From: Clostridia bacterium
Lineage (GTDB): Bacteria > Bacillota_A > Clostridia > Oscillospirales > CAG-272
Assembly: GCA_017631775.1 (NCBI GenBank)
Contig: JAGBSQ010000237.1
Span: forward strand, 1-5,260
Reading direction: 5' to 3'
Length of the DNA: 5,260 bases
How positions within the stretch are numbered: the first letter of the stretch is position 1; each line of letters begins with the position of its first letter. The position numbers and the translations under genes are program-made. The notes beneath the pieces were generated by a model, which did not search any database, was not told the DNA's origin, and saw only the letters and a list, made by a program, of their open reading frames with translations. Positions 1 through 5,260 of the stretch are shown here, piece after piece.

Positions 1-1133
1 ATTTTGGAGAGCTTGAGAATTGCCTTCTCTTTGGTTTCGTCTCCCAAAATGTCATTGGTCTTGATGCGCGCTTTGTAGGTATCAATAATTTGATAAACGA
101 TTTCGGTGATGTCTTTTTTTGCTTCCTTGCCAAAATATTTGTCACCATAATAAATGCCAACAGGCTCGGAATACATGCCCGATGCGAGGTTGTATGCAAA
201 TTTTTCGATAGCTTGCATTTTTGCAACACCGGTGATGGCGCGCATGTATGCACCGCCCATATCACGCAGCTCCTCGGAGAGATAGTTGCAGAATTTGAGA
301 AGACCCGTAACGTATGCCCAGTGCTTGTAAAGCTCCAAGGTTTCGGCATTGAATACGGTTGCAAATGCGCCAAAATATCTCGGCTCGGTAACAACAACGG
401 TACCCGGAACACGGCCAAAGAGATCGGTCAAAATTGCATCGAGATTGAGGGTGGAGAGCATTTCTCTAACCGTTGCAATCTCCATAGGGTTATACATTTC
501 TACGTATCTCGACCACTCCTCGCTGGTTTTAACGAGAGAACCGAGAATAGCATCGAATGCAAGGGTATCGGCAACGTACTTTTCTTGATCCTCGGGCGAG
601 AGATCGGTCTTTGCCATAACTGCCTTTGCTACGCTTGTCCAAATGCCCAAAATTTGTGTTCTTTGTGCTTCCATTTCGGGCTTGTAATAGGAAGCATCGG
701 GGAGAATAACGCCTGCACCTTGCAAATAAACGATGTGCTGCTTGGTGTTCTTCATGTCGGTTTCGGGACCAACGGTCAAAGGTGTGGGAATGCCCTTTGC
801 GGCAAGCTTTTTGTAAAGACGGCTAAAATCTTCAACCGTTTGAACCTCTTTGATGACAGAGAGAACGTTGAGCGCAGGGGTAATGCCCTGCTTTTCTTTG
901 CGGTCTGCATCCTTTGCAATGGCATAGAGGGTGCAAGCTCTTTCAAGATACTCGTTGGGGTAGGATTTGTTCGCGCTCATGGTCTCGAACTCTTCCATCA
1001 TGATTTTTTCAACACCCTCGGCAAGCTCCATAAAACCGCCTGCTACCGGCTTATCGTCCGGAATAACTGTCTTCTCCAAGGTTTCTTGGTTGACGTATGT
1101 ATAAAGATCGTCTTGAATTCTGATGTTTTCCAT
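1..1133 (-). CDS. M13-family metallopeptidase (PepO/neprilysin-like oligoendopeptidase), C-terminus off window
   Basis: This is the N-terminal part (377 whole codons) of a zinc oligopeptidase of family M13, which cuts short peptides. The frame stays open to the left edge. Visible M13 features include DDLYTYVNQETL at residues 8-19 (the family's DDxYxxVNxxWL start), the YNPM segment at 214-217, and the helical stretch at 328-375 (YYGDKYFGKEAKKD...IKTNDILGDETKEKAILKL), typical of the M13 N-terminal domain. Bacterial members usually have about 630-700 residues, so the catalytic HExxH and its downstream Glu ligand must lie outside the window and activity cannot be judged here. No signal peptide or N-terminal membrane segment is present, so a cytoplasmic PepO-like enzyme is inferred. 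The start is fixed by GGAG seven bases upstream; another ATG seven bases earlier is out of frame. It is divergent from proS and has its own promoter. The visible part has no TTA, CTA or TCA codon. The family call is strong; pepO is only a likely name. Confidence 0.9.
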   Translation of the reverse strand, partial: MENIRIQDDLYTYVNQETLEKTVIPDDKPVAGGFMELAEGVEKIMMEEFETMSANKSYPNEYLERACTLYAIAKDADRKEKQGITPALNVLSVIKEVQTVEDFSRLYKKLAAKGIPTPLTVGPETDMKNTKQHIVYLQGAGVILPDASYYKPEMEAQRTQILGIWTSVAKAVMAKTDLSPEDQEKYVADTLAFDAILGSLVKTSEEWSRYVEMYNPMEIATVREMLSTLNLDAILTDLFGRVPGTVVVTEPRYFGAFATVFNAETLELYKHWAYVTGLLKFCNYLSEELRDMGGAYMRAITGVAKMQAIEKFAYNLASGMYSEPVGIYYGDKYFGKEAKKDITEIVYQIIDTYKARIKTNDILGDETKEKAILKLSK

Positions 1134-1140
1134 AATACAT

Positions 1141-1144
1141 CTCC
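1141..1144 (-). promoter_or_regulatory. Ribosome binding site of the M13 peptidase gene
   Basis: GGAG on the minus strand (in the context ACGGAG) sits seven bases before the ATG at 1133. It decides between this start and the out-of-frame ATG at 1140. Confidence 0.8.
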
Positions 1145-1168
1145 GTTTGTGTAATTGGTTTTTTCTTT

Positions 1169-1197
1169 ATTGTATCACAAAAAGCTAAAAAAGGCAA
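1169..1197 (-). promoter_or_regulatory. Sigma-A type promoter for the M13 peptidase gene, with extended -10
   Basis: On the minus strand, TTGCCT (1197-1192) and TACAAT (1174-1169) are separated by exactly 17 bases. A TG dinucleotide at 1177-1176 precedes the -10 by one base, giving an extended -10 element. Transcription would start near 1162, leaving a leader of about 30 bases before the ATG at 1133, too short for a riboswitch. The -35 lies inside a near-perfect inverted repeat shared with the divergent proS promoter. Confidence 0.7.
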
Positions 1198-1268
1198 GAG
1201 ATGCTTGATATTTTTTGTTTTTTATTATAAAAAATGAAACCTCGCCCCGAAAATCTCTTGACTTTTTT
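1187..1268. repeat. Inverted repeat spanning the -35 regions of two divergent promoters
   Basis: ATCTCTTGACTTTTTT at 1253-1268 (plus) matches ATCTCTTGCCTTTTTT read on the minus strand at 1202-1187, with 15 of 16 bases identical. Each arm covers the -35 hexamer of one divergent promoter. The inner arms CAAGAGAT (1195-1202) and ATCTCTTG (1253-1260) are perfect inverted copies, separated by 50 bases. The arms could be a shared regulator site, or only a preferred sequence context around -35 boxes in this genome. The 50 bases between them are AT-rich and hold nothing else I can name. Confidence 0.55.
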
Positions 1269-1286
1269 CTTTTATTGCGGTATAAT
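1258..1286 (+). promoter_or_regulatory. Sigma-A type promoter of proS
   Basis: TTGACT (1258-1263) and a perfect TATAAT (1281-1286) are separated by 17 bases. The expected start near 1293 gives a leader of about 45 bases. A second TATAAT at 1297-1302, with TTGCGG at 1275-1280 (16-base spacing), could act as a weaker overlapping promoter. The leader is too short to contain a T-box, so proS does not look tRNA-regulated from this promoter. A small hairpin (TGCCC 1305-1309 with GGGCA 1316-1320) lies just upstream of the ribosome binding site. Confidence 0.75.
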
Positions 1287-1324
1287 GATTACAATGTATA
1301 ATTATGCCCTTTCCCGGGCAACAA

Positions 1325-1330
1325 GTGAGG
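1325..1330 (+). promoter_or_regulatory. Ribosome binding site of proS
   Basis: GTGAGG lies six bases before the ATG at 1337 and favours that start over the in-frame ATG at 1304. The latter has no Shine-Dalgarno match, lies close to the predicted transcription start and would add eleven unconserved residues. Confidence 0.75.
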
Positions 1331-1336
1331 TTTATT

Positions 1337-2779
1337 ATGGCAAAAAACAATGAAAAAATGGTTGCTCAAATTACGTCTATGGACGTTGATTTTACTCAAT
1401 GGTACACAGACGTTGTAAAAAAAGCCGAAATGGCTGATTACTCCGGCGTTAAGGGCTGCATGATCTTCCGCCCCTACGGCTACGCTATTTGGGAGAACAT
1501 TCAAAAGGATCTCGACGCGCGTTTTAAGGCACTCGGCCACGAAAACGTTTATATGCCTATGTTTATTCCCGAATCCCTTTTGCAAAAAGAAAAGGATCAC
1601 GTTGAGGGCTTTGCTCCCGAATGTGCGGTTGTTACCATCGGCGGTCAAAACCAACTCCCTGAGAGATTGATCGTTCGTCCTACTTCCGAAACGCTCTTCT
1701 GCGAGCACTTCCGCAACATCATTCAATCCTACCGCGATCTGCCCAAGCTCTATAACCAATGGTGCAACGTTGTTCGTTGGGAAAAGACCACCCGTCCCTT
1801 CCTGCGCACCGCAGAGTTCCTGTGGCAAGAGGGTCACACCATGCACGAGACCGAGGAAGAAGCAAGACAGGAAACCTTGCAAATGCTCAAGGTTTATGAG
1901 GACTTTTATGCAGAGTCGCGCGCTATTCCCGCTTACACCGGCAGAAAGACCGAAAAGGAAAAGTTTGCAGGTGCTGAGGAGACCTACACCATTGAGCCTA
2001 TGATGCACAATGGCGTGGCTCTGCAAGGCGGTACCACCCACTACTTTGGCGACGGCTTTGCAAAAGCATTCGACATTAAGTTCACCGCGCGTGACAACAC
2101 GCTCAAATATCCCCACCAAACCTCTTGGGGTGTATCTACCCGTATGATTGGTGCCATTATTATGACACACGGTGATGATAACGGTCTTATCCTCCCCCCC
2201 AAGATCGCGCCCATTCAAGTTGTTATCGTTCCCGTTGCACAACACAAGGAGGGCGTGCTTGAAAAGGCTGCCGAAATTAAGGCACAACTCTCCAAGACCT
2301 TGCGCGTAAAGCTCGACGACAGCGACAACTCCACCGGTTGGAAGTATGCGCAATATGAGATGAAGGGCGTTCCGCTCCGCCTCGAAATCGGCCCCCGTGA
2401 CATCGAAAACAACTCTTGCGTGCTCGTCAGCCGCGTAACTCGTGAGAAGACCTTTGTATCCCTTGACAACCTGCAGGAAGAAGTTGAAAAGGCACTCCAA
2501 AAGGTTCACGAGGAGCTTTACAACCGCGCACTTGAGAACAGAACCAACCGCACCTATGAGGCTCGCACCTATGAGGAATTCCTTGACATTGCAGCTAACA
2601 AAGAAGGCTACATTAAGGCAATGTGGTGTGGCGAGACCGAATGTGAGGATAAGCTTAAGGATACCACCGGCGGCGTAAAATCCCGTTGCATTCCCTTTGT
2701 TGAGGATCACCTCGCTGATACCTGCGTTTGCTGCGGCAAGCCTGCAAAGCATATGGTTATTTGGGGTAGACAATATTAA
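1337..2779 (+). CDS. proS: Prolyl-tRNA synthetase, archaeal/eukaryotic-like type (ProS type 3)
   Basis: This cytoplasmic class II aminoacyl-tRNA synthetase activates proline with ATP and loads it onto tRNA-Pro. The 480 residues match the usual length of the short type-3 form, which lacks the editing insertion found in the longer E. coli-type enzyme. In order: RPTSE (114-118) in the proline pocket; motif 2 with [15 protein letters not shown] (147-161) and [20 protein letters not shown] (262-275) with motif 3 Arg269; [10 protein letters not shown] (279-288); an anticodon-binding domain (about 290-405); and a C-terminal zinc domain in which Cys431, Cys436, Cys463 and Cys466 are the likely ligands. 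The chain ends in tyrosine, as in the Thermus enzyme, where the C-terminal Tyr reaches the active site. It has its own promoter and terminator, so it looks monocistronic. The gene contains no TTA, CTA or TCA codon, leaving the whole antisense frame open. Every expected motif is intact. Confidence 0.97.
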   Translation: MAKNNEKMVAQITSMDVDFTQWYTDVVKKAEMADYSGVKGCMIFRPYGYAIWENIQKDLDARFKALGHENVYMPMFIPESLLQKEKDHVEGFAPECAVVTIGGQNQLPERLIVRPTSETLFCEHFRNIIQSYRDLPKLYNQWCNVVRWEKTTRPFLRTAEFLWQEGHTMHETEEEARQETLQMLKVYEDFYAESRAIPAYTGRKTEKEKFAGAEETYTIEPMMHNGVALQGGTTHYFGDGFAKAFDIKFTARDNTLKYPHQTSWGVSTRMIGAIIMTHGDDNGLILPPKIAPIQVVIVPVAQHKEGVLEKAAEIKAQLSKTLRVKLDDSDNSTGWKYAQYEMKGVPLRLEIGPRDIENNSCVLVSRVTREKTFVSLDNLQEEVEKALQKVHEELYNRALENRTNRTYEARTYEEFLDIAANKEGYIKAMWCGETECEDKLKDTTGGVKSRCIPFVEDHLADTCVCCGKPAKHMVIWGRQY

Positions 2780-2790
2780 GAGAAAAAAGC

Positions 2791-2821
2791 AAAGGACAGA
2801 GATCAAAAATCTCTGTCCTTT
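2791..2821. terminator. Rho-independent terminator shared by proS and the converging cysE-tmk operon
   Basis: AAAGGACAGAGAT (2791-2803) pairs perfectly with ATCTCTGTCCTTT (2809-2821) around the five-base loop CAAAA, a 13 bp stem. On the plus strand it is followed by a T-run (2819-2823) and starts 11 bases after the proS stop. On the minus strand the stem begins four bases after the stop of the small ORF and is followed by GC and six Ts. It is probably bidirectional, somewhat better in the plus direction. Confidence 0.9.
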
Positions 2822-2824
2822 TTG

Positions 2825-2938
2825 TTATTTCGTTTGATTATCTTTTTTATTCTTATAGTACCAAACAAGCGGGATTGACCAAATTACCGCGCCTATAAAT
2901 AACAATGTAGAAATTACAGAACCTGTACTTTTTTGCAT
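2825..2938 (-). CDS. Small single-pass membrane protein of unknown function (37 residues)
   Basis: I do not recognise this microprotein. It starts MQKSTGSVIS, continues with a hydrophobic segment at about residues 8-28 (ending IWSIPLVWYY), and ends with the basic tail KNKKDNQTK. This is the layout of a single transmembrane helix; by the positive-inside rule the C-terminus would be cytoplasmic. Real translation is suggested by the purine-rich AAAGGA (2953-2948) nine bases before the ATG, with a second AGGA four bases before it, and by a stop codon lying four bases before the terminator stem. It begins 34 bases after the tmk stop, so it is probably the last gene of the cysE-tmk operon. Its codon use differs from its neighbours: within 37 codons it uses TTA, TCA and two ATA, and it is more AT-rich. 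A chance ORF cannot be excluded without homologues. Confidence 0.55.
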   Translation of the reverse strand: MQKSTGSVISTLLFIGAVIWSIPLVWYYKNKKDNQTK

Positions 2939-2972
2939 AACGTCCTATCCTTTCGTTTTTATGTAGTCTTTA

Positions 2973-3590
2973 TTATTCGGCTACCAATGCCAGGATGTCC
3001 TTGTGGATTTCCTCAACGGAACGGTAAGCATCAACAATTTTGATGTTGTCGCGCTCGCGCAGTTGTTCAAATACATGGTAAAATTGGTTGCGCACTTGAG
3101 TGAGCTTTTCCTCGTTTTCGTAAATCTCTTGCGTTGCGCGCCCCCGATTGATGCGCGCCATGCTCTGCTCGGGGGTAAGGTCAAGGAAGATGCAAACGTC
3201 GGGGCGCATGATCTCGGGGCAATTCAGGTTCATATTGCTTACCCACTCGGGGTCGGTTCCACTACCTTGGTAAGCCAAGGAAGAATAATAGTAACGGTCG
3301 CAAATAACGTCAAAACCGTCGGCAAGCATTTTTTGAATACCGTTGACGGGGTTTACATTATGATTGATGCGGTCAAACACGAACATTGCAGCCATTTCGC
3401 ATATCGTGCGGCGAGTTGCACCCGAAAGTGCATCGCGCAAAAGTCCGCCGCTAACCGTTTCGGTGGGCTCTGCCGTGCAGTAAACCGATCTCCCCTGCTC
3501 TCTCAAATAATTTGCCAAGAGGTTGATCTGTGTGGTTTTTCCTGCACCGTCTATTCCTTCAAACACGATAAATTTTCCGCGTTCTTTCAT
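2973..3590 (-). CDS. tmk: Thymidylate (dTMP) kinase
   Basis: This cytoplasmic enzyme phosphorylates dTMP to dTDP with ATP, an essential step toward dTTP. Its 205 residues are normal for the family. The sequence shows the start FIVFEGIDGAGKTTQ with the P-loop at 12-19, DRYYYSSLAYQG at 98-109 with the DRY dTMP-binding motif, IFLDLTPEQSMARINRGR (134-151), and a lid with basic residues (RINRGRATQEIYE) followed by a long helix. A P-loop without arginine plus a basic lid is the bacterial type II arrangement. Two places depart from the common bacterial form: the usual TREPGGT is TAEPTETVSGG here (39-49), and the usual AADRAQH is VFDRINHNVNP (71-81). I read these as lineage variants, since the essential E-P and DR residues remain. 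The start has AAAGGAG seven bases upstream, overlapping the cysE stop, which suggests coupled translation. Confidence 0.92.
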   Translation of the reverse strand: MKERGKFIVFEGIDGAGKTTQINLLANYLREQGRSVYCTAEPTETVSGGLLRDALSGATRRTICEMAAMFVFDRINHNVNPVNGIQKMLADGFDVICDRYYYSSLAYQGSGTDPEWVSNMNLNCPEIMRPDVCIFLDLTPEQSMARINRGRATQEIYENEEKLTQVRNQFYHVFEQLRERDNIKIVDAYRSVEEIHKDILALVAE

Positions 3591-3597
3591 AGTCTTT

Positions 3598-3604
3598 CTC
3601 CTTT
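3598..3604 (-). promoter_or_regulatory. tmk ribosome binding site overlapping the cysE stop codon
   Basis: AAAGGAG on the minus strand (3604-3598) overlaps the cysE TAA (3605-3603) and sits seven bases before the tmk ATG. A ribosome finishing cysE would stop on this site, so translation of the two genes is likely coupled. Confidence 0.8.
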
Positions 3605-4331
3605 ATTTTTGCTTCGCTTTCAGTTCCGCAACCTCGGCGCGCAGCTCATCGATCGTACTCTTCATACGCGCAAATTCCACAGCTACAGGGTCGGGCATAT
3701 GGATGTGGTCGAGCTGCTCGTTGCTGATCTTAACACCGTCGCGGCGAACGATCTTTGCGGGAATGCCGACCGCGGTGCTGTTTTCGGGCACCTCGTGCAA
3801 AACAACTGCGTTTGCGGCAATTTTGCTGTTGTCACCAACCTTGAGGGGGCCGAGCACCTTTGCACCCGCGCCAACCATAACGTTGTTGCCGAGTGTGGGG
3901 TGACGCTTGCCAACGTCCTTACCCGTACCGCCAAGGGTAACGCCTTGGTAGAGCGTGCAGTTGTCGCCAATCTCGGTGGTCTCACCAATAACAACTCCCG
4001 AACCGTGGTCGATAAAAAAGTTTTTGCCGATGGTTGCACCGGGGTGAATTTCGATCCCCGTTAAGTGTCTTGCGGTTTGGCTAACTGCACGCGCCGCAAA
4101 ATAATGCTTGTTTTTTTGCAGGTTGTGCGCCAAGCGATGCGCCATGATTGCATGAACACCCGAATATAAAAGCAGGATTTCTGCCGTGCTTCGCGCAGCC
4201 GGGTCGCGTTCGCGAACCGCCTGAACAGTTTCTTCAAATTCCTTTTGCGTGTTATCGATGGCACGGGCGACCGAGCGTTCTGCCGCTTTGATGCCCTGCC
4301 CGATTTGGCGAAATACGTTCTGCTTTTTCAT
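3603..4331 (-). CDS. cysE: Serine O-acetyltransferase
   Basis: The enzyme transfers acetyl from acetyl-CoA to L-serine, giving O-acetylserine, the direct precursor of cysteine; it acts in the cytoplasm. Of 242 residues, about 1-90 form the helical N-terminal region and about 91-195 a left-handed beta helix of hexapeptide repeats (HPGATIG, VIGETTEIG, LGNNVMVGAGAKVLG, VGDNSKIAANAVV). The serine-acetyltransferase signature is clear: IDHGSGVVIGET (107-118) with catalytic His109, YQGVTLGGTG (128-137), and KRHPTLG (142-148) with His144. GIPAKIVRRDG (189-199) closes the helix. The last 25 or so residues (VEFARMKSTIDELRAEVAEL) look like a short coiled coil. The ATG at 4331 has GGAGGG five bases upstream; an in-frame ATG at 4373 is rejected because it lies upstream of the expected transcription start. 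It is first in an operon with tmk. Leu55 and Leu90 use TTA, otherwise rare in this window. Confidence 0.95.
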   Translation of the reverse strand: MKKQNVFRQIGQGIKAAERSVARAIDNTQKEFEETVQAVRERDPAARSTAEILLLYSGVHAIMAHRLAHNLQKNKHYFAARAVSQTARHLTGIEIHPGATIGKNFFIDHGSGVVIGETTEIGDNCTLYQGVTLGGTGKDVGKRHPTLGNNVMVGAGAKVLGPLKVGDNSKIAANAVVLHEVPENSTAVGIPAKIVRRDGVKISNEQLDHIHMPDPVAVEFARMKSTIDELRAEVAELKAKQK

Positions 4332-4336
4332 AAAAG

Positions 4337-4342
4337 CCCTCC
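4337..4342 (-). promoter_or_regulatory. Ribosome binding site of cysE
   Basis: GGAGGG on the minus strand lies five bases before the ATG at 4331. It is a near-consensus site and fixes the start. Confidence 0.85.
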
Positions 4343-4362
4343 GCGGATAATCTCTACTTATT

Positions 4363-4391
4363 ATTATACACAATTTGACCGGATTTGTAAA
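4363..4391 (-). promoter_or_regulatory. Sigma-A type promoter of the cysE-tmk operon
   Basis: TTTACA (4391-4386) and a perfect TATAAT (4368-4363) on the minus strand are separated by 17 bases. Expected initiation near 4356 gives a leader of about 25 bases, leaving no room for a T-box or riboswitch. The promoter lies directly after the terminator of the upstream gene, so cysE transcription appears independent of it. Confidence 0.75.
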
Positions 4392-4401
4392 TACCTTTTT
4401 T

Positions 4402-4437
4402 AAAAAAAGAAGAGGGGCAAGCGAGCTTGCCCCTCTT
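4402..4437 (-). terminator. Rho-independent terminator of the BNR/sialidase-like gene
   Basis: AAGAGGGGCAAG (4410-4421) pairs with CTTGCCCCTCTT (4426-4437) around the loop CGAG, a perfect 12 bp GC-rich stem. Read on the minus strand it is followed by C and seven Ts (4408-4402), a strong terminator for the gene whose stop is at 4457. On the plus strand only four Ts follow, and there is no plus-strand gene to end. Confidence 0.9.
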
Positions 4438-4456
4438 TTGTTGTGTGTTTAATCAA

Positions 4457-5260
4457 TTACTTAACCCACTTTGCGTACAAAATGAGATCTTGGCTGTAGG
4501 TTGTGCCGGTAAACGGAATGCTGCATGCATAGTCGAGATACCAACCGCCAAACTTGTAGCCTGCCTTTGTGGGAGCAGGAACGTTGATTGCATTACCAAC
4601 CTGACCGGTAACACTTTGAATAAAGGAACCGTCATCTGCAAGGCTGTTCTTGCCGTTTGCAAGAGTAAAGGTAACCTCACCGGTAATTGCCTCGGGAAGC
4701 TCCCAAACAACTTGGTAGATGGATGCCATGGTTTCGCTGCCGGTTCTTTGGTAGTAGAGGGTAAGCAGCTTACCGTCGGAAAGCTCAACGGTAGAAGTGT
4801 AACCCCAGTCGGAAGTGTTGGAAGCAGGATACAGACCGTGGGTGAGAACGATCTCACGGGTCCAAGTCAAGCCGCCGTCATAGCTCAAACGAGCACGAAT
4901 ACCAAGGGTCTTATCCTTGTTTCTTTCGGTGTAGGATACGGTGCCGCCGGTTACGGGGTCAACGTAGAGACCGCGATAACCGTAGGTCATGATCATAACG
5001 CCGCTGCTGTGCTCAATCATGTGTGCGGGAGTTTCTTGTACGAACGCGATCTTGCGCCATGCGGTGAACTTGCTTTCACCGGGATAGAGCTCGCATTGGT
5101 AAAGTCCCTTATCGGAACGCATTACAACGATCAGAACGCCATCATCGTTATAAAGACCGTAGGGCTCTTGGAAGTCAATGCCGGTCTTATCGTTTTGCTC
5201 TGTATCGGTTGCAATAAGGAGCGCGTCGGACCAGATTAAGCCGTTTTCGTTCATTTCACC
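4457..5260 (-). CDS. BNR/sialidase-like beta-propeller protein with C-terminal Listeria-Bacteroides repeat, N-terminus off window
   Basis: This is the C-terminal part of a larger protein; the frame is open through the right edge, so the Met codon at 5254 is internal. Numbering from that Met, SYDGGLTW (124-131) is a good Asp-box (SxDxGxTW), and GYTSTVELSDGKLLTLYYQ (151-169) matches the strand pattern common in BNR/sialidase-type propellers. MNENGLIWSD at the start may be the tail of a degenerate Asp-box. Residues about 192-265 form a separate domain ending AGYKFGGWYLD...YSQDLILYAKWVK, characteristic of the Flg_new (InlB B-type) repeat of secreted and surface proteins. It stands alone at the very end, with no LPXTG motif or membrane anchor after it. 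Extracellular action on glycans, perhaps sialic-acid containing, is inferred; the substrate and the catalytic arginines, Tyr and Asp of GH33 cannot be confirmed. Only one TTA codon is visible, near the right edge. A non-catalytic carbohydrate-binding propeller is possible. Confidence 0.78.
   Translation of the reverse strand, partial: GEMNENGLIWSDALLIATDTEQNDKTGIDFQEPYGLYNDDGVLIVVMRSDKGLYQCELYPGESKFTAWRKIAFVQETPAHMIEHSSGVMIMTYGYRGLYVDPVTGGTVSYTERNKDKTLGIRARLSYDGGLTWTREIVLTHGLYPASNTSDWGYTSTVELSDGKLLTLYYQRTGSETMASIYQVVWELPEAITGEVTFTLANGKNSLADDGSFIQSVTGQVGNAINVPAPTKAGYKFGGWYLDYACSIPFTGTTYSQDLILYAKWVK

Noticed and set aside
90..1154. 354-codon open frame on the plus strand at the left
   Set aside because: It is the in-phase antisense of the M13 peptidase gene, whose minus-strand translation is clearly recognisable. 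No start signal supports the plus frame.
1304..1336. Upstream in-frame ATG extending ProS by eleven residues
   Set aside because: It has no Shine-Dalgarno match and lies about ten bases from the expected transcription start. The ATG at 1337 has GTGAGG at six bases and gives the normal family length.
1134..1336. T-box riboswitch or other structured leader for proS
   Set aside because: The best promoter leaves only about 45 bases of leader, and I see no T-box core sequence or leader terminator in the region.
1289..2806. 505-codon open frame on the minus strand opposite proS
   Set aside because: It is codon-aligned with proS and arises from the absence of TTA, CTA and TCA codons. Its translation resembles no family I know and it lacks a credible ribosome binding site, while proS on the other strand has every expected motif.
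3003..4064. 353-codon open frame on the plus strand across tmk and cysE
   Set aside because: It runs through two clearly recognised minus-strand genes in the codon-aligned antisense phase. The 12-base gap between them keeps both genes in the same frame, which explains its length.
4332..4373. Upstream in-frame ATG extending CysE by fourteen residues
   Set aside because: The ATG at 4373 lies upstream of the -10 element and so would not be transcribed from the identified promoter. The ATG at 4331 has GGAGGG at five bases.
4427..5239. 270-codon open frame on the plus strand at the right
   Set aside because: It is the antisense shadow of the BNR/sialidase-like gene. It begins inside the terminator hairpin and has no ribosome binding site.
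5252..5260. Met codon at 5254 as the true start of the propeller gene
   Set aside because: The frame continues open to the window edge (Gly-Glu before the Met), no ribosome binding site is visible in the remaining bases, and the fragment lacks most blades and any signal peptide.
1..5260. CRISPR array, insertion sequence, attachment site, tRNA or defence system
   Set aside because: I saw no regularly spaced direct repeats, no transposase or integrase, no terminal inverted repeats flanking a gene and no cloverleaf-like sequence. The genes present are housekeeping or secreted-enzyme families.

Overview
The window looks like an ordinary chromosomal stretch from a Firmicute, most likely an uncultured gut-type member of Clostridia. 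This is inferred from the AGGAGG-type ribosome binding sites, the TTGACT-17-TATAAT style promoters, the compact intergenic spaces and the gene families present. Base composition is moderate, and the large genes almost never use TTA, CTA or TCA codons. No genus-level assignment is possible from the sequence alone. I see no mobile element, CRISPR array, tRNA or rRNA, and no clear undescribed system. The least explained item is a 37-residue membrane microprotein gene at 2825-2938.

Left part (1-1336): the N-terminal 377 codons of an M13-family (PepO-like) oligopeptidase lie on the minus strand and run off the left edge before the zinc site. It is transcribed divergently from proS. The two promoters face away from each other across about 200 bases, and their -35 regions form a near-perfect 16-base inverted repeat.

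Middle (1337-2972): proS encodes a complete prolyl-tRNA synthetase of the archaeal/eukaryotic-like short type, with its zinc-binding C-terminal domain. It ends at a strong hairpin terminator. The same hairpin closes the converging minus-strand operon, whose last gene is the microprotein gene.

Right-middle (2973-4391, minus strand): a promoter drives cysE (serine O-acetyltransferase), then tmk (dTMP kinase) with a ribosome binding site that overlaps the cysE stop codon, then the microprotein. These genes are housekeeping: cysteine precursor synthesis and dTTP supply.

Right end (4410-5260, minus strand): the C-terminal part of a larger secreted or surface protein of the BNR/sialidase-like superfamily. 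It carries an Asp-box motif and one Listeria-Bacteroides (Flg_new/InlB-type) repeat at its extreme C-terminus, and is followed by a strong terminator that insulates it from cysE. Its N-terminus lies beyond the right edge.
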